From NCBI RefSeq assembly GCF_003688915.1, contig NZ_REFU01000001.1, forward strand, positions 124,001-188,000: 64,000 nt of DNA. The letters run 5' to 3'. The position numbers and the translations under genes were made by a program. The notes under the pieces were generated by a model that saw only the letters and a program-made list of their open reading frames with translations, had not been told where the DNA came from and ran no database searches. This DNA comes from Rhodococcus sp. SBT000017. GTDB lineage: Bacteria; Actinomycetota; Actinomycetes; Mycobacteriales; Mycobacteriaceae. Shown piece by piece: positions 52,763-61,605 of the stretch (its first letter is position 1; every line of letters starts with the position of its first letter).

Positions 52763-53286
52763 AGCTTCTCCAATACCTCGGTGCACCACTCGGTGAATCC
52801 TTCTTCGACGCGAATTCCGCCGCGCAGCACCAGGTATTGATGCAACGCGGTGCCGGTGAGGGCAGCGGGGGCCGGAAAATCCTGCTTCTCGATCAGTCGA
52901 TAGACGTCGAGGCGGGTGGCATGTACATCGCGATGGCGGGCGACTTCGACCTTGAGAGCATCGATGTCACCGTTGGCGGCACCGCGGATCTTGACGGCGA
53001 GTTCTTCACGAAGCTGGGAGGGATCGGTCGGGGCGGCGATCCAGCGATCGAGCTCGGCCCGGCCTGCAGCGCTGACGGAGTAGACCTTCTTGTCCGGCCG
53101 GCCGTCCTGCGCGACTGCCTCGCCGGTGATCCATCCGGCCCCGTCCATTCGCGTCAGCGTCCGGTAGATCTGCTGGTGCGTTGCGCTCCAGAAGAATCCG
53201 ATGGACTTGTCGAAGCGGCGAGCGAGCTCGTATCCCGAGCCACTGAGCTCGGTGAGGGAAACCAGAATCGCGTGTTCCAAAGCCAC
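52759..53286 (-). CDS. PadR-family transcriptional regulator
   Basis: About 175 aa from the GTG at 53286 (residues ALEHAILVSLTELSGSGYELA). The winged helix is RRFDKSIGFFWSATHQQIYRTLTRM then GWITGEAVAQDGRPDKKVYSVS; a C-terminal helical pair gives the Vir_act_alpha_C dimer domain. It is coupled by overlap to the FadH-like gene, which it most likely controls together with itself. An in-frame GTG at 53322 is the alternative start. Confidence 0.88.
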   Translation of the reverse strand: MALEHAILVSLTELSGSGYELARRFDKSIGFFWSATHQQIYRTLTRMDGAGWITGEAVAQDGRPDKKVYSVSAAGRAELDRWIAAPTDPSQLREELAVKIRGAANGDIDALKVEVARHRDVHATRLDVYRLIEKQDFPAPAALTGTALHQYLVLRGGIRVEEGFTEWCTEVLEKL

Positions 53287-53295
53287 ACCCGAGAG

Positions 53296-53323
53296 TATGT
53301 ATGCAACACGGTGCTTATGCAAC
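53296..53323. promoter_or_regulatory. Repeated TATGCAAC, possible PadR site
   Basis: TATGCAAC occurs at 53300-53307 and again at 53316-53323, eight bases apart, between the PadR gene start and the divergent MFS gene. The direct repeat is unusual for PadR sites, which are commonly palindromic, so the assignment is tentative. Confidence 0.35.
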
Positions 53324-53369
53324 TAGGTGCACCTCAACCCGCGGCCGTGGCGGTCTAGTGTTGGCAACC

Positions 53370-54692
53370 ATGGGAACTCAGCCGGAGGCCGCTGTCGTCG
53401 GAGTCGCCACAACGCGTAAGCAGGTCACCGCCTGGGGGTTCTGGGACTGGGGCTCGGCGGCGTTCAACGCCGTTGTTCTCACGTTCGTGTTCTCGGTGTA
53501 TCTCACCGACGCCGTCGGCGACGACCTGCCCGGTTCGATTTCGGCCACCACCTGGTTCAGCTGGACGATTGCGTTGTCCAGCGTCGTCATCGCGCTCCTC
53601 GCACCGGTGTGCGGGCAGTATTTCGACGCGCGCGGCAAACGCAAGTGGTTGCTCGGAGTGTTGACCGCGCTGACGGTCGTCGCCATGGCCGGCCTGTTCT
53701 TCGTTCGGGACGACTACCACTATCTGTGGCTGGGCCTGCTGCTGCTCGGTCTCGGATCCATCATGTTCGAGCTGGCGAGCATCCCGTACAACTCGATGCT
53801 GCGGCAGGTCTCCACTCCGGCGAACATCGGCCGAGTATCCGGGTTCGGTTGGTCCATGGGCTATTTCGGCGGAATCGTACTGCTGCTCCTGTGCTACGTC
53901 GGATTCATCGCCGGCGACGGCGACACCCGCGGGGCCCTCGGTCTGAGTACCGACGGCGGACTGAACATCCGGCTCGTCGCTCTGTTGGCTGCCGTGTGGT
54001 TCGCCGTCTCGGCCATCCCGGTGATGTTCGCCGTTCCCGAAGTGCCGCGAGCCGTCGCCGATCCGAAGGCCGCCGAAGCCGGCTTCGCAGCCTCGTACCG
54101 AGTTCTGTTTCGCGATGTCCGTGAGCTGTGGAGCGCAGACCGCCGCGCCGTCTACTACTTGATCGCCAGTGCATTGTTCCGGGACGGACTGGCGGGCGTC
54201 TTCACCTTCGGAGCCGTACTCGCCGTCAGCGTCTACGGCATCGATGCGGGCGACGTTCTGCTGTTCGGCGTCGCTGCCAATGTCATCGCCGGTCTCGGAG
54301 CCATCGTCGCCGGACGGTTCGACGACAGAATCGGTCCGAAGAAGGTCATCGTCTTCTCCCTCACCTGCATGATCGCCGCCGGGACCGTTCTGCTGTTCGT
54401 CTCGGGACCGACTATGTTCTGGATCTTCGGGCTGATCCTGTGCCTGTTCGTCGGACCGGCGCAGTCGTCCGCGCGCACTTTCCTGGCCCGGCTGGCTCCG
54501 CCGGGACGAGAAGGTCAGTTCTTCGGCCTGTACGCAACGACGGGACGCGCCGCGTCGTTCCTCGCGCCGTCTCTGTTCGGTCTGTTCGTGTGGATGTTCG
54601 ACGCCGACCGCGCAGGTATCGCCGGGCTGATCATCGTCCTCGCTGCCGGACTGCTGGCGCTGCTGAAGGTGCGGGCTCCCGAGCGGGTCTAG
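53370..54692 (+). CDS. UMF1-type MFS transporter
   Basis: 440 aa from the ATG at 53370, with 12 TM helices. The start VTAWGFWDWGSAAFNAVVLTFVFSVYLTD is the signature of the UMF1/Atg22-like branch, then FDARGKRKWLLGVL (motif-A-like) and NSMLRQVSTPANIGRVSGFGWS. Relatives export small solutes, but substrates are poorly known. It is divergent from PadR and convergent with the hydrolase gene, overlapping its end by four bases. Confidence 0.86.
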   Translation: MGTQPEAAVVGVATTRKQVTAWGFWDWGSAAFNAVVLTFVFSVYLTDAVGDDLPGSISATTWFSWTIALSSVVIALLAPVCGQYFDARGKRKWLLGVLTALTVVAMAGLFFVRDDYHYLWLGLLLLGLGSIMFELASIPYNSMLRQVSTPANIGRVSGFGWSMGYFGGIVLLLLCYVGFIAGDGDTRGALGLSTDGGLNIRLVALLAAVWFAVSAIPVMFAVPEVPRAVADPKAAEAGFAASYRVLFRDVRELWSADRRAVYYLIASALFRDGLAGVFTFGAVLAVSVYGIDAGDVLLFGVAANVIAGLGAIVAGRFDDRIGPKKVIVFSLTCMIAAGTVLLFVSGPTMFWIFGLILCLFVGPAQSSARTFLARLAPPGREGQFFGLYATTGRAASFLAPSLFGLFVWMFDADRAGIAGLIIVLAAGLLALLKVRAPERV

Positions 54693-55507
54693 ACGCAGTC
54701 GATACGGGCCAGGATCTCGGCTGTCAGTTCCTCGGGCGCTTCCTCCGGGATCCAGTGCGAGATGCCGTCCAGTTCGAGAAATCGGTACGGGGCGTCGACG
54801 AATTCGCCGCAGCGCTCTGCTCCCGCTCGACCGATGGCGGTGTCGCCATTGCTCCAGACGTAGGTGGTGGGAACGGTCACCGGAGGAAGGTGTGCGAACT
54901 CCCTGGTCATCGCGGCGTACCAACTCGATGCGGCCGTCAGCGCCCCGGGGACGGTGAGGTGCCGAACGTATTCGTCATCGAGGCTCTCCGCCCCGAACAT
55001 CGCGCGCAGCCGCTGGGCGTCGTTCTCGATCAGCACTCGCTCGGCCTTCTCCGGTTCTCGGAGCAGACCGAAGTACGTCGACCGCTCCTGCTGATCCGGA
55101 TCCTCGCGGATGGCCCAGTTGAACGCGGCCGAATGCGGGACCGAAGCCGCCGTGAGAGTGCGGACGCGGTCCGGATGTTCGGCCGCGAGGTGCCAGGCGA
55201 CCACCGCACCCCAGTCGTGTCCGACCAGATGCGCCGACGGGAGATCGAGTGCGTCGAGCAGCCCGAGGATGTCACCGGTGAGATGTTCGATGCGGTAGTG
55301 CTCGACGCCGACCGGGCGGGCACCGGGGGAGTAGCCACGCTGATTCGGGGCGATCACGCGACAACCTGCGTCGACCAAGCCGGGAGTCACCGCGGTCCAC
55401 GACGCGTTGGTCTGCGGAAAGCCGTGCAGTGCAACAACCGGCACACCGCCCGACGGTCCCGACATTGCAACGTCGAACACGTACTCGCCGACTTTCACCT
55501 CGGTCAT
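54689..55507 (-). CDS. Alpha/beta hydrolase (epoxide-hydrolase-like)
   Basis: 272 aa from the ATG at 55507; GAAGGGAA just before it supports this start over 55564. Motifs: VVALHGFPQTNASW (oxyanion HGFP), HLVGHDWGAVVAWHLA with Asp as nucleophile (GHDWG, as in epoxide hydrolases and dehalogenases), and GISHWIPEEAPEE (His). The two lid tyrosines of epoxide hydrolases are not confidently placed. The gene follows the TetR gene by 35 bases on the same strand. Confidence 0.85.
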   Translation of the reverse strand: MTEVKVGEYVFDVAMSGPSGGVPVVALHGFPQTNASWTAVTPGLVDAGCRVIAPNQRGYSPGARPVGVEHYRIEHLTGDILGLLDALDLPSAHLVGHDWGAVVAWHLAAEHPDRVRTLTAASVPHSAAFNWAIREDPDQQERSTYFGLLREPEKAERVLIENDAQRLRAMFGAESLDDEYVRHLTVPGALTAASSWYAAMTREFAHLPPVTVPTTYVWSNGDTAIGRAGAERCGEFVDAPYRFLELDGISHWIPEEAPEELTAEILARIDCV

Positions 55508-55542
55508 GAACTTCCCTTCGCGGCCGTCTCGTTCTTCAACGG

Positions 55543-56193
55543 TCAAGCCCGTCGTGGTTCCCATCGGCTCATCCCGAGCATGATCATGCGGATCTGCTTC
55601 TGGGTGCGCTCGATCAGATCCTTCTCGTTCGCACTACCCGGTCTGTCGATTTCCAACAGACCGACCACCGCAGTGAGCATCGTCGAGACGAGCAGATCAG
55701 CGGTCATCTCCAGATCGGAGACGTCCCACTGCTCGAGACCGGGCATGCGAGAGAGATCGATGGTCAGCTCGCTGACGAACAGCCGTAGCTCGGTGGCGAA
55801 GGCGCGGCGCACTTCGGTGACGCCGCCGTACCGCTCGCGACTGAGAAAACGGAACTGATCCTCGTGGGTACGGACCTGGCGAACCAGGATGCCGAAGGAC
55901 TCGGTTGCCGTTTTGGCGCTCGGGTTGCGCCGGGCGTCGCGCAGCATCTGTCGCAGCATGCGCATGCTGTCCTCGACGAGAGCGACGCCGAGGTCCTCCA
56001 TGGAGGCGAAGTGTCGGTAGAACGCGGTGGGGACGATCCCGGCGGATCGGGCGACCTCACGCAGGCTGACGCTGGCGAAAGAACGCTCGCGTAGCAGGTC
56101 GAGGGTGCCCTCGATCAATGCCTGACGCGTGCGCTCCTTGCGCTCGGCACGGGTCCCCGGTTCTGTCACAACGTCCAGTTTATGGGCGCGCAT
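55543..56193 (-). CDS. TetR-family regulator, probably of the desaturase operon
   Basis: About 216 aa from the ATG at 56193, with GGGAG upstream. The helix-turn-helix is RTRQALIEGTLDLLRERSF and VSLREVARSAGIVPTAFYRHF. The C-terminal ligand domain resembles that of TetR regulators of fatty-acid genes. It is divergent from a ferredoxin reductase/desaturase operon, and a palindrome stands between, so it is likely an acyl-CoA-responsive repressor of desaturation (inference). Confidence 0.88.
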   Translation of the reverse strand: MRAHKLDVVTEPGTRAERKERTRQALIEGTLDLLRERSFASVSLREVARSAGIVPTAFYRHFASMEDLGVALVEDSMRMLRQMLRDARRNPSAKTATESFGILVRQVRTHEDQFRFLSRERYGGVTEVRRAFATELRLFVSELTIDLSRMPGLEQWDVSDLEMTADLLVSTMLTAVVGLLEIDRPGSANEKDLIERTQKQIRMIMLGMSRWEPRRA

Positions 56194-56307
56194 TCTGTGA
56201 TCTCCCTTCCGGTTCCTCCCCGACACCCGCAGAACTGTCGATTTGCTCTGTAACGGCGGTCACATAAACGTTGACAGGTACCGGTGTCGCTCTGCCACAC
56301 TCATGTT

Positions 56308-56325
56308 AGTGCACAATCGTTCACT
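56308..56325. promoter_or_regulatory. Palindrome, probable TetR operator
   Basis: AGTGCAC-AATC-GTTCACT is an 18-base palindrome with one mismatched pair. It lies 40 bases ahead of the ferredoxin-reductase ATG, in the divergent region with the TetR gene. Related AGTG...CACT sites are bound by TetR regulators of fatty-acid genes. Confidence 0.6.
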
Positions 56326-56364
56326 GAATGGGTCGTAGGTTTCGATCCGGTTGAGGAGGATGGA

Positions 56365-57477
56365 ATGACGCTTCAAGAACGTCCGTCGCGGACCTCGGGT
56401 TCGCGCAAGTTCTCGCTTCTTTCCCTGTTCGAGGCCATGGCCACACCCCACGCGCTCGATCGGTACCTCGAACTCGTCGACCCCATGACGACCGTTCGTG
56501 ACCTTCGCGGCGAAGTGACCGAGATACACCGGTCCACCGAAGACTCGTTGACTCTCACCATCCGTCCCACGCGTCAGTGGAAGGGATTCGAGGCCGGCCA
56601 ATTCGTTCAGGTCGGCGTCGTCATCGACGGGGTTCGCCACACCCGCTGCTACTCGCCCGCCTGTTCGCAGTACCGCAAGGACGGCCGGATCGAACTGACG
56701 ATCAAGGCGCATCCCGAGGGCCTGGTCTCGCAGTACCTGCACAAGAACGCGTACGTCGGCCTGGTGGTCAGCCTGTCGCAGGCGGACGGCACGTTCGAGC
56801 TTCCTCGACCACGCCCGGCAAAGACGTTGCTGATCAGCGGCGGCAGCGGCATCACGCCGGTGCTGTCCATGCTCAGGTCGCTGCTGGACGAGGGGTACAG
56901 CAGCGACCTGACCTTCCTGCACTACGCGTTCACCGAGAACGACGTCGCGTACAAGAAGGACCTCGAGAAGATCGCTGCCGAGTACGAGAACGTCAACATC
57001 GTCTTCGCGTTCACCGAGCAGAAGACGGGCGGGGACCTGTACGGGTTCTTCGGCCAGGAACATCTCGACGCAGTGGCCCCGTGGTTCGCCGAGGCCGACA
57101 CCTTCCTGTGTGGACCTCCCGGACTGATGAAGGGTGTGACCTCGTTCTTCGAGGACGCAGGCCTGAGCGAGCGGCTGCACCTCGAGGAATTCACGCCCTC
57201 GTTCGCCACCGTCAGCGACGACGTCACCGGAACCACCACGTTCTCCGGCAGCGATGTCTCCTCGGAGAACGACGGCGAGACGCTGCTCGAGCAGGCCGAA
57301 GTTGCAGGACTCTCACCGGCCAACGGCTGCCGGATGGGTATCTGCTTCACCTGCACCTCGGTGAAGAAGTCCGGCTGCACCAAGAACATCAAGACCGGTG
57401 AGACCGACACCGAATCCGACAAGAAGATCCAGCTGTGCGTGTCCGTTGCCGTGGGCGACGTCGACATCGACATCTAG
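56365..57477 (+). CDS. Ferredoxin-type oxidoreductase partner of the desaturase
   Basis: A 370-aa protein with GAGGAGG before the ATG. Layout: FAD-binding barrel ([29 protein letters not shown]), NAD(P) domain ([29 protein letters not shown]), then a C-terminal plant-type [2Fe-2S] domain ([16 protein letters not shown] with C-x4-C-x2-C, and QLCVSVAV for the last Cys). It resembles M. tuberculosis Rv3230c, which feeds electrons to DesA3. It is 62 bases before the desaturase gene. Confidence 0.92.
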   Translation: MTLQERPSRTSGSRKFSLLSLFEAMATPHALDRYLELVDPMTTVRDLRGEVTEIHRSTEDSLTLTIRPTRQWKGFEAGQFVQVGVVIDGVRHTRCYSPACSQYRKDGRIELTIKAHPEGLVSQYLHKNAYVGLVVSLSQADGTFELPRPRPAKTLLISGGSGITPVLSMLRSLLDEGYSSDLTFLHYAFTENDVAYKKDLEKIAAEYENVNIVFAFTEQKTGGDLYGFFGQEHLDAVAPWFAEADTFLCGPPGLMKGVTSFFEDAGLSERLHLEEFTPSFATVSDDVTGTTTFSGSDVSSENDGETLLEQAEVAGLSPANGCRMGICFTCTSVKKSGCTKNIKTGETDTESDKKIQLCVSVAVGDVDIDI

Positions 57478-57539
57478 ATCCACCCCGAACACAGACGACC
57501 CCAGACCCATCTCGACCCGATCGAATTGGAGATCATCAG

Positions 57540-58724
57540 ATGCTCGGAACGATTCTCTCGATCCTGCCCACCACCGTTCTGCCATTCCGCCGCAACGAGA
57601 CCCTGCCGGACGAGCCGACCGTGCTGACCTACGAACAGGTCCAGGAACTCGGCCGCGAACTCGACGACCTGCGGGCCCGTACCGTCGCCAAGCTCGGCGA
57701 CGAGGACCGCGAATACATCTACAAGATCATCAAGGCGCAGCGCGGCCTCGAGATCACCGGACGCGCATTGATGTACCTGCCCTTCCTCCCGCCTGCATGG
57801 CTGGCCGGTGTCGGTGCCCTCGGGGTGGCGAAGATTCTCGACAACATGGAAATCGGCCACAACGTCATGCACGGTCAGTACGACTGGATGCGCGAGCCCG
57901 GCCTCAACTCCGAGGTGTTCGAGTGGGACACCGTCTGCCCGGCAGATCAGTGGAAGCACTCGCACAACTACATGCACCACACGTTCACCAACATCGTCGG
58001 CATGGACCGCGACATCGGTTACGGCGTCCTGCGTATGGACCAGGATCAGAAGTGGAACCCGTACTACCTCGGTAACCCGGTCTACGCGTTCCTGCTGATG
58101 ACGTTCTTCGAGTGGGGCGTGATGCTGCACGACCTCGAGACCGAGAACATCGTTGCGGGTAAGCGCAAGTGGCACGACGTCAAGCCGCTGCTGCAGGGCA
58201 TGTGGCGCAAGGCGGGCAAGCAGGCGCTCAAGGATTACGTGATCTTCCCCGCGCTGACCGGCCCGTTCTTCGTCTCGACCGTGGTCGGCAACGTCGCCGC
58301 GAACCTCATCCGCAACGTGTGGACCTACTCGATCATCTTCTGTGGCCACTTCCCGACCGGAGTCCAGACGTTCAGCCAGGAAGAGACTGCCGAAGAGACC
58401 CGCGGCGAGTGGTACGTGCGTCAGATGCTGGGATCGGCCAACATCGAGGGCACCCCGCTGTTCCACATCATGTCGGGCAACCTCTCGCACCAGATCGAGC
58501 ACCACCTGTTCCCCGATCTGCCTGCGCATCGGTACCCGCAGATCGCGCCCGAGGTCAAGGCTCTGTGCGAGAAGTACGACCTGCCGTACAACACCGGCGG
58601 CTTCTTCCATCAGATCGGTACCGTGTGGGGCAAGATCTTCAAGCTCGCGCTGCCCAACTCGCTCACGGGATCGGCGGCTCCGGCCGGTGTTATCGTCGAG
58701 CGTGAGAAGACCAGCGCAGCGTGA
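57540..58724 (+). CDS. desA3: Stearoyl-CoA delta-9 desaturase (DesA3-like)
   Basis: A 394-aa membrane di-iron enzyme with GGAGAT before the ATG. The three His boxes are present: [12 protein letters not shown] (near residue 106), [12 protein letters not shown] (near 140), and [16 protein letters not shown] (near 317). TM segments flank them. With the reductase it introduces double bonds in acyl-CoA for membrane and mycolate lipids. The stop overlaps the next gene (GTGA). Confidence 0.92.
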   Translation: MLGTILSILPTTVLPFRRNETLPDEPTVLTYEQVQELGRELDDLRARTVAKLGDEDREYIYKIIKAQRGLEITGRALMYLPFLPPAWLAGVGALGVAKILDNMEIGHNVMHGQYDWMREPGLNSEVFEWDTVCPADQWKHSHNYMHHTFTNIVGMDRDIGYGVLRMDQDQKWNPYYLGNPVYAFLLMTFFEWGVMLHDLETENIVAGKRKWHDVKPLLQGMWRKAGKQALKDYVIFPALTGPFFVSTVVGNVAANLIRNVWTYSIIFCGHFPTGVQTFSQEETAEETRGEWYVRQMLGSANIEGTPLFHIMSGNLSHQIEHHLFPDLPAHRYPQIAPEVKALCEKYDLPYNTGGFFHQIGTVWGKIFKLALPNSLTGSAAPAGVIVEREKTSAA

Positions 58725-58981
58725 CGACTTCGAAGGGGGCGGTCCTGTTGGTAGGAAAGTTCGAGCGCAACAAGGACACCGTGCAGGAATTCACCGAATC
58801 GGCCGCGGAGCACGTCGGCCGGATCGTGGTGATCATCGCCGGAGCCGTCCGCGACGTCACTCGTGAGATCGGTGACCTGATCACCGATGGAATCGAAATG
58901 CGTGAGGCGGCGAAGAAGGCGGAGCGTGACGCACCGCTGGGCACCGTGATCAACGGCGAGTTCGAGACCCGCGAACGGTAG
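58721..58981 (+). CDS. Small protein co-transcribed with the desaturase
   Basis: 86 aa from a GTG that overlaps the desaturase stop; an internal TTG start near 58745 is possible. The sequence is mostly one long amphipathic helix ([29 protein letters not shown]) with a hydrophobic middle, then a charged tail. It is possibly a small membrane-associated partner of the desaturase complex. No family recognised. Confidence 0.65.
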   Translation: MTTSKGAVLLVGKFERNKDTVQEFTESAAEHVGRIVVIIAGAVRDVTREIGDLITDGIEMREAAKKAERDAPLGTVINGEFETRER

Positions 58982-59002
58982 AGCAGTACCAGACAGATAG
59001 AC

Positions 59003-59039
59003 GAGAGCGCCGCCCGAGCATTGCTCGGGCGGCGCTCTC
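59003..59039. terminator. Strong bidirectional hairpin between convergent genes
   Basis: GAGAGCGCCGCCCGAGC pairs exactly with GCTCGGGCGGCGCTCTC around a 3-base loop, between the desaturase operon and the convergent methyltransferase gene. No T-run follows on either side, so it is an I-type, U-less terminator as common in actinobacteria. Confidence 0.85.
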
Positions 59040-59051
59040 GTGTACCCGCGG

Positions 59052-60179
59052 TCAGCGTGCGCGCAGCCGCCACAACGACGTGGTTTCGCGCGAGCGTGCC
59101 TCGTGCAGCACATCGGAGCTGTCGGTGACGCGAGAATGCGTCGGGGTGGTGTCGGTGCGGCCGACGACGGCCAGGCCAGCAGCGTCGATGGCGGTGAGAA
59201 GGTCTGCGCGAGTAACTAATTCGAGCAGCTCGGCGAGGTCGGAGACCACCAACCATGCCTCACCGTGAGGTGTCAGATGCCCGCGGAGTCGGCTCAGGAA
59301 GGATTTGAGCATGCGCGAGCCGGGGTCGTACACCGCATGTTCGATGCCCGATGTCGGCTTCGTAGGAATCCAGGGTGGATTGCACACGATCAGTCCCGCG
59401 CGCCCGGACGGGAAGATGTCGGCCTGCACCACCTCGACCCGATCGGCGTACCCGAGAGCATCGATGTTGGCTCGTGCGCACGCGACCGACCGCGGATCCT
59501 TGTCGGTCGCGACCACCGCGGTCACGCCGCGGCGGGCGAGTACCGCAGCCAGAACGCCCGAGCCGGTACCGATGTCGAACGCTCGGTCCGTGTCCGGCAG
59601 CGGGGCGTCGGCGACGAGCTGAACGTACTCGCCGCGGACAGGAGAGAAGACTCCGTAGTGTGGGTGGATCGAGGCGTCGAGCGCCGGAACGAAGACGCCC
59701 TTGCGGTGCCACTCGTGTGCACCGACCATGCCGAGGAGTTCGCGCAACGAGAGCACACACGGCGCAGCGTCCGGGCCGAGAGCTTCCGTCACGGCCGCCT
59801 GCACGTCCGGTGCCCGGCCGAGATCGAGACGGACATCCGAATCGAGTTCCACCAGAAGCATTCCCAGCACTCGCGCACGTCTGGCTTGGTACTGGCGGTG
59901 CAGATGGAACCGCTCCGCACCCGACGCATTCGGCAGGTGTTTGGCGGCCGGTACTCGCCGGGTCATCGCCGACAACAGCTGCCGAGCGTTGTTGTAATCG
60001 CCGCGCCACAACAGAGCCTCACCGATCGTGGCCATCTTGTACGCCACGTCGGCGGTCGTCGAATCGTTCACGATCCGCACCACACGGGGCGGGGGAGCGC
60101 CGTTCTCGGACTGCCAGCGCGACGTCCGGTCGCTACCGTCCTCGGTCCACGTGATGGACGATGCTGCGTTCTCGGTCAT
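59052..60179 (-). CDS. Class I SAM-dependent methyltransferase
   Basis: A 375-aa protein. An N-terminal region of about 190 residues is helical; the methyltransferase fold follows with AFDIGTGSGVLAAVLARRGV (motif I), VVATDKDPRSVACARANI, and GLIVCNPPWIPTKPTS, the NPPW of N-methyltransferases acting on planar or amide nitrogens (PrmC/RsmC-like). The ATG overlaps the stop of the dehydrogenase gene upstream by four bases. Confidence 0.86.
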   Translation of the reverse strand: MTENAASSITWTEDGSDRTSRWQSENGAPPPRVVRIVNDSTTADVAYKMATIGEALLWRGDYNNARQLLSAMTRRVPAAKHLPNASGAERFHLHRQYQARRARVLGMLLVELDSDVRLDLGRAPDVQAAVTEALGPDAAPCVLSLRELLGMVGAHEWHRKGVFVPALDASIHPHYGVFSPVRGEYVQLVADAPLPDTDRAFDIGTGSGVLAAVLARRGVTAVVATDKDPRSVACARANIDALGYADRVEVVQADIFPSGRAGLIVCNPPWIPTKPTSGIEHAVYDPGSRMLKSFLSRLRGHLTPHGEAWLVVSDLAELLELVTRADLLTAIDAAGLAVVGRTDTTPTHSRVTDSSDVLHEARSRETTSLWRLRAR

Positions 60180-61318
60180 GCTGCTGTGTGCGGGTACTCC
60201 GCACTGCGGTGTTGGAACGCAAGGATATTGGGGTTCACGATGACGCCGTTCCTGATCTCGATCGATCGCTCGATGGTGGCGTCACTGCTCCAGGCCGAGG
60301 GGCCGTCGAGGACGGTTCGCAGATACGGCAGCAATGATTCGCTGATCTCCCAGGTGGCCGAGTTCCACAGATAGGACGGGCTGTGGTCGACGGCGTAGTA
60401 CTTGATGTTGTCGCCGACGGTGAACATGGGATCGGTGAACGAGGTGGGCCTGGCCCACTCGAATCCCATTCCCTCGTCGCAGGAGACGTCGACCACGAGT
60501 GTGCCCGGTGCGAGAGTCGGCAGATCGTCGTTCATCAGGAATGTCAGCGGCGCATTGGTGTCCTGCAGAACACAATTGACGATCACGTCGTGGTCGGCGA
60601 GGAACTGGGAGAGTGGCACCCGTCCCTCGGGCGTGAGAGCTCGGCTCTGCCTGGGATCAGCGTCGTCGAGATCGAAATTCACGATGTTGGCCGAGTGAAT
60701 GGGCGAACTCACGGCCGTGACACCGCGTTGCGTCAAGACATCGACGTCGTGGATGCCGTGCGCGTTCAGTGCAGTGACCGCGCCGCGGGCCGTGGCCCCG
60801 AAGCCGATGACCGCGGCACGCAACCTTCGGCCGTAGTCGCCGGTGGATCCGATCAATTGCAGGGCGTGCAGCACCGAGCAGTAGCCGGCCAGTTCGTTGT
60901 TCTTGTGGAACACATGGAGATTGAACCAGCCGTCGGGCGTCCAGTGATTCATGGCCTCGAACGCGATCAGTGTCAGCTTGCGTTCGACGGCGATCTGGGT
61001 GAGTGCCCGATCCTGGACGCAGTGCGGCCAACCCCACAGCGTTTGTCCGGGGCGTAGCGCAGCGAGATCCTCGGCCTGCGGTTTCGGCAGCAGAATCACA
61101 TCGCACCGAGCGATGAGTTCGGCACGCGTGCGAATGCCCGCCACCTGTGCGGCCAAGTGCTCGTCGGACAGTCCGAACGGCTCGCCGTAGCCGGATTCGA
61201 GAAACATGCGGGCTCGGATGTCGGCGTCGATGCGATCGAGATGAAGTGGATGAATCGGAAGTCGCCGCTCGTTCGGCTTGCGTGAACGTGAGAGGACTCC
61301 GAGAGTGAGCTGATGCAC
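60176..61318 (-). CDS. N5-(carboxyethyl)ornithine synthase-like dehydrogenase
   Basis: About 380 aa from the GTG at 61318, with GAAGGG upstream; a TTG at 61345 has no ribosome site. It belongs to the alanine dehydrogenase/transhydrogenase N-terminal superfamily: LGVLSRSRKPNERRLPIHP, ARMFLESGYGEPFGLSDE, CDVILLPKPQ, and the Rossmann AAVIGFGATARGAVTAL. The late segment VVDVSCDEGMGFEWARPTSF matches N5-(carboxyethyl)ornithine synthase-like enzymes, which reductively couple pyruvate to ornithine. It is coupled to the methyltransferase gene. Confidence 0.75.
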   Translation of the reverse strand: MHQLTLGVLSRSRKPNERRLPIHPLHLDRIDADIRARMFLESGYGEPFGLSDEHLAAQVAGIRTRAELIARCDVILLPKPQAEDLAALRPGQTLWGWPHCVQDRALTQIAVERKLTLIAFEAMNHWTPDGWFNLHVFHKNNELAGYCSVLHALQLIGSTGDYGRRLRAAVIGFGATARGAVTALNAHGIHDVDVLTQRGVTAVSSPIHSANIVNFDLDDADPRQSRALTPEGRVPLSQFLADHDVIVNCVLQDTNAPLTFLMNDDLPTLAPGTLVVDVSCDEGMGFEWARPTSFTDPMFTVGDNIKYYAVDHSPSYLWNSATWEISESLLPYLRTVLDGPSAWSSDATIERSIEIRNGVIVNPNILAFQHRSAEYPHTAA

Positions 61319-61388
61319 GTATGACCCTTCGTTACCCGAAGTCAACCACAGCGGGCCGAAGCGTCTTGCGTTTGTGCTGGTCAGAGGG

Positions 61389-61461
61389 TGCCCCCGGCAG
61401 GATTCGAACCTGCGACCAAGGGATTAGAAGGCCCTTGCTCTATCCCCTGAGCTACGGAGGC
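61389..61461 (-). tRNA. tRNA-Arg (TCT anticodon)
   Basis: The minus strand gives acceptor GCCTCCG paired with CGGGGGC, D-arm TAGCTCAGGGGATAGAGC, anticodon stem-loop with CTTCTAA (anticodon TCT), T-arm GCAGG-TTCGAAT-CCTGC, and discriminator A. All stems pair. CCA is not encoded. Confidence 0.97.
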
Positions 61462-61605
61462 TGGCGCGTGCGGGCGGACCCGCTCGAGCACGGTTGACGA
61501 GTGTACCTTTCCGCTCGTGCCGTCGAAGCAGGCACGGGTTGAGCTGGCATCCTGAGGGGAGCCGGCGTCCTCGGAATCGTTCCGACCGATGCCGAAGGAG
61601 GTTCG

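Noticed and set aside
53355..54923. 522-codon minus-strand frame opposite the UMF1 transporter
   Set aside because: Low-complexity, charged shadow with no domain; the transporter is on the other strand.
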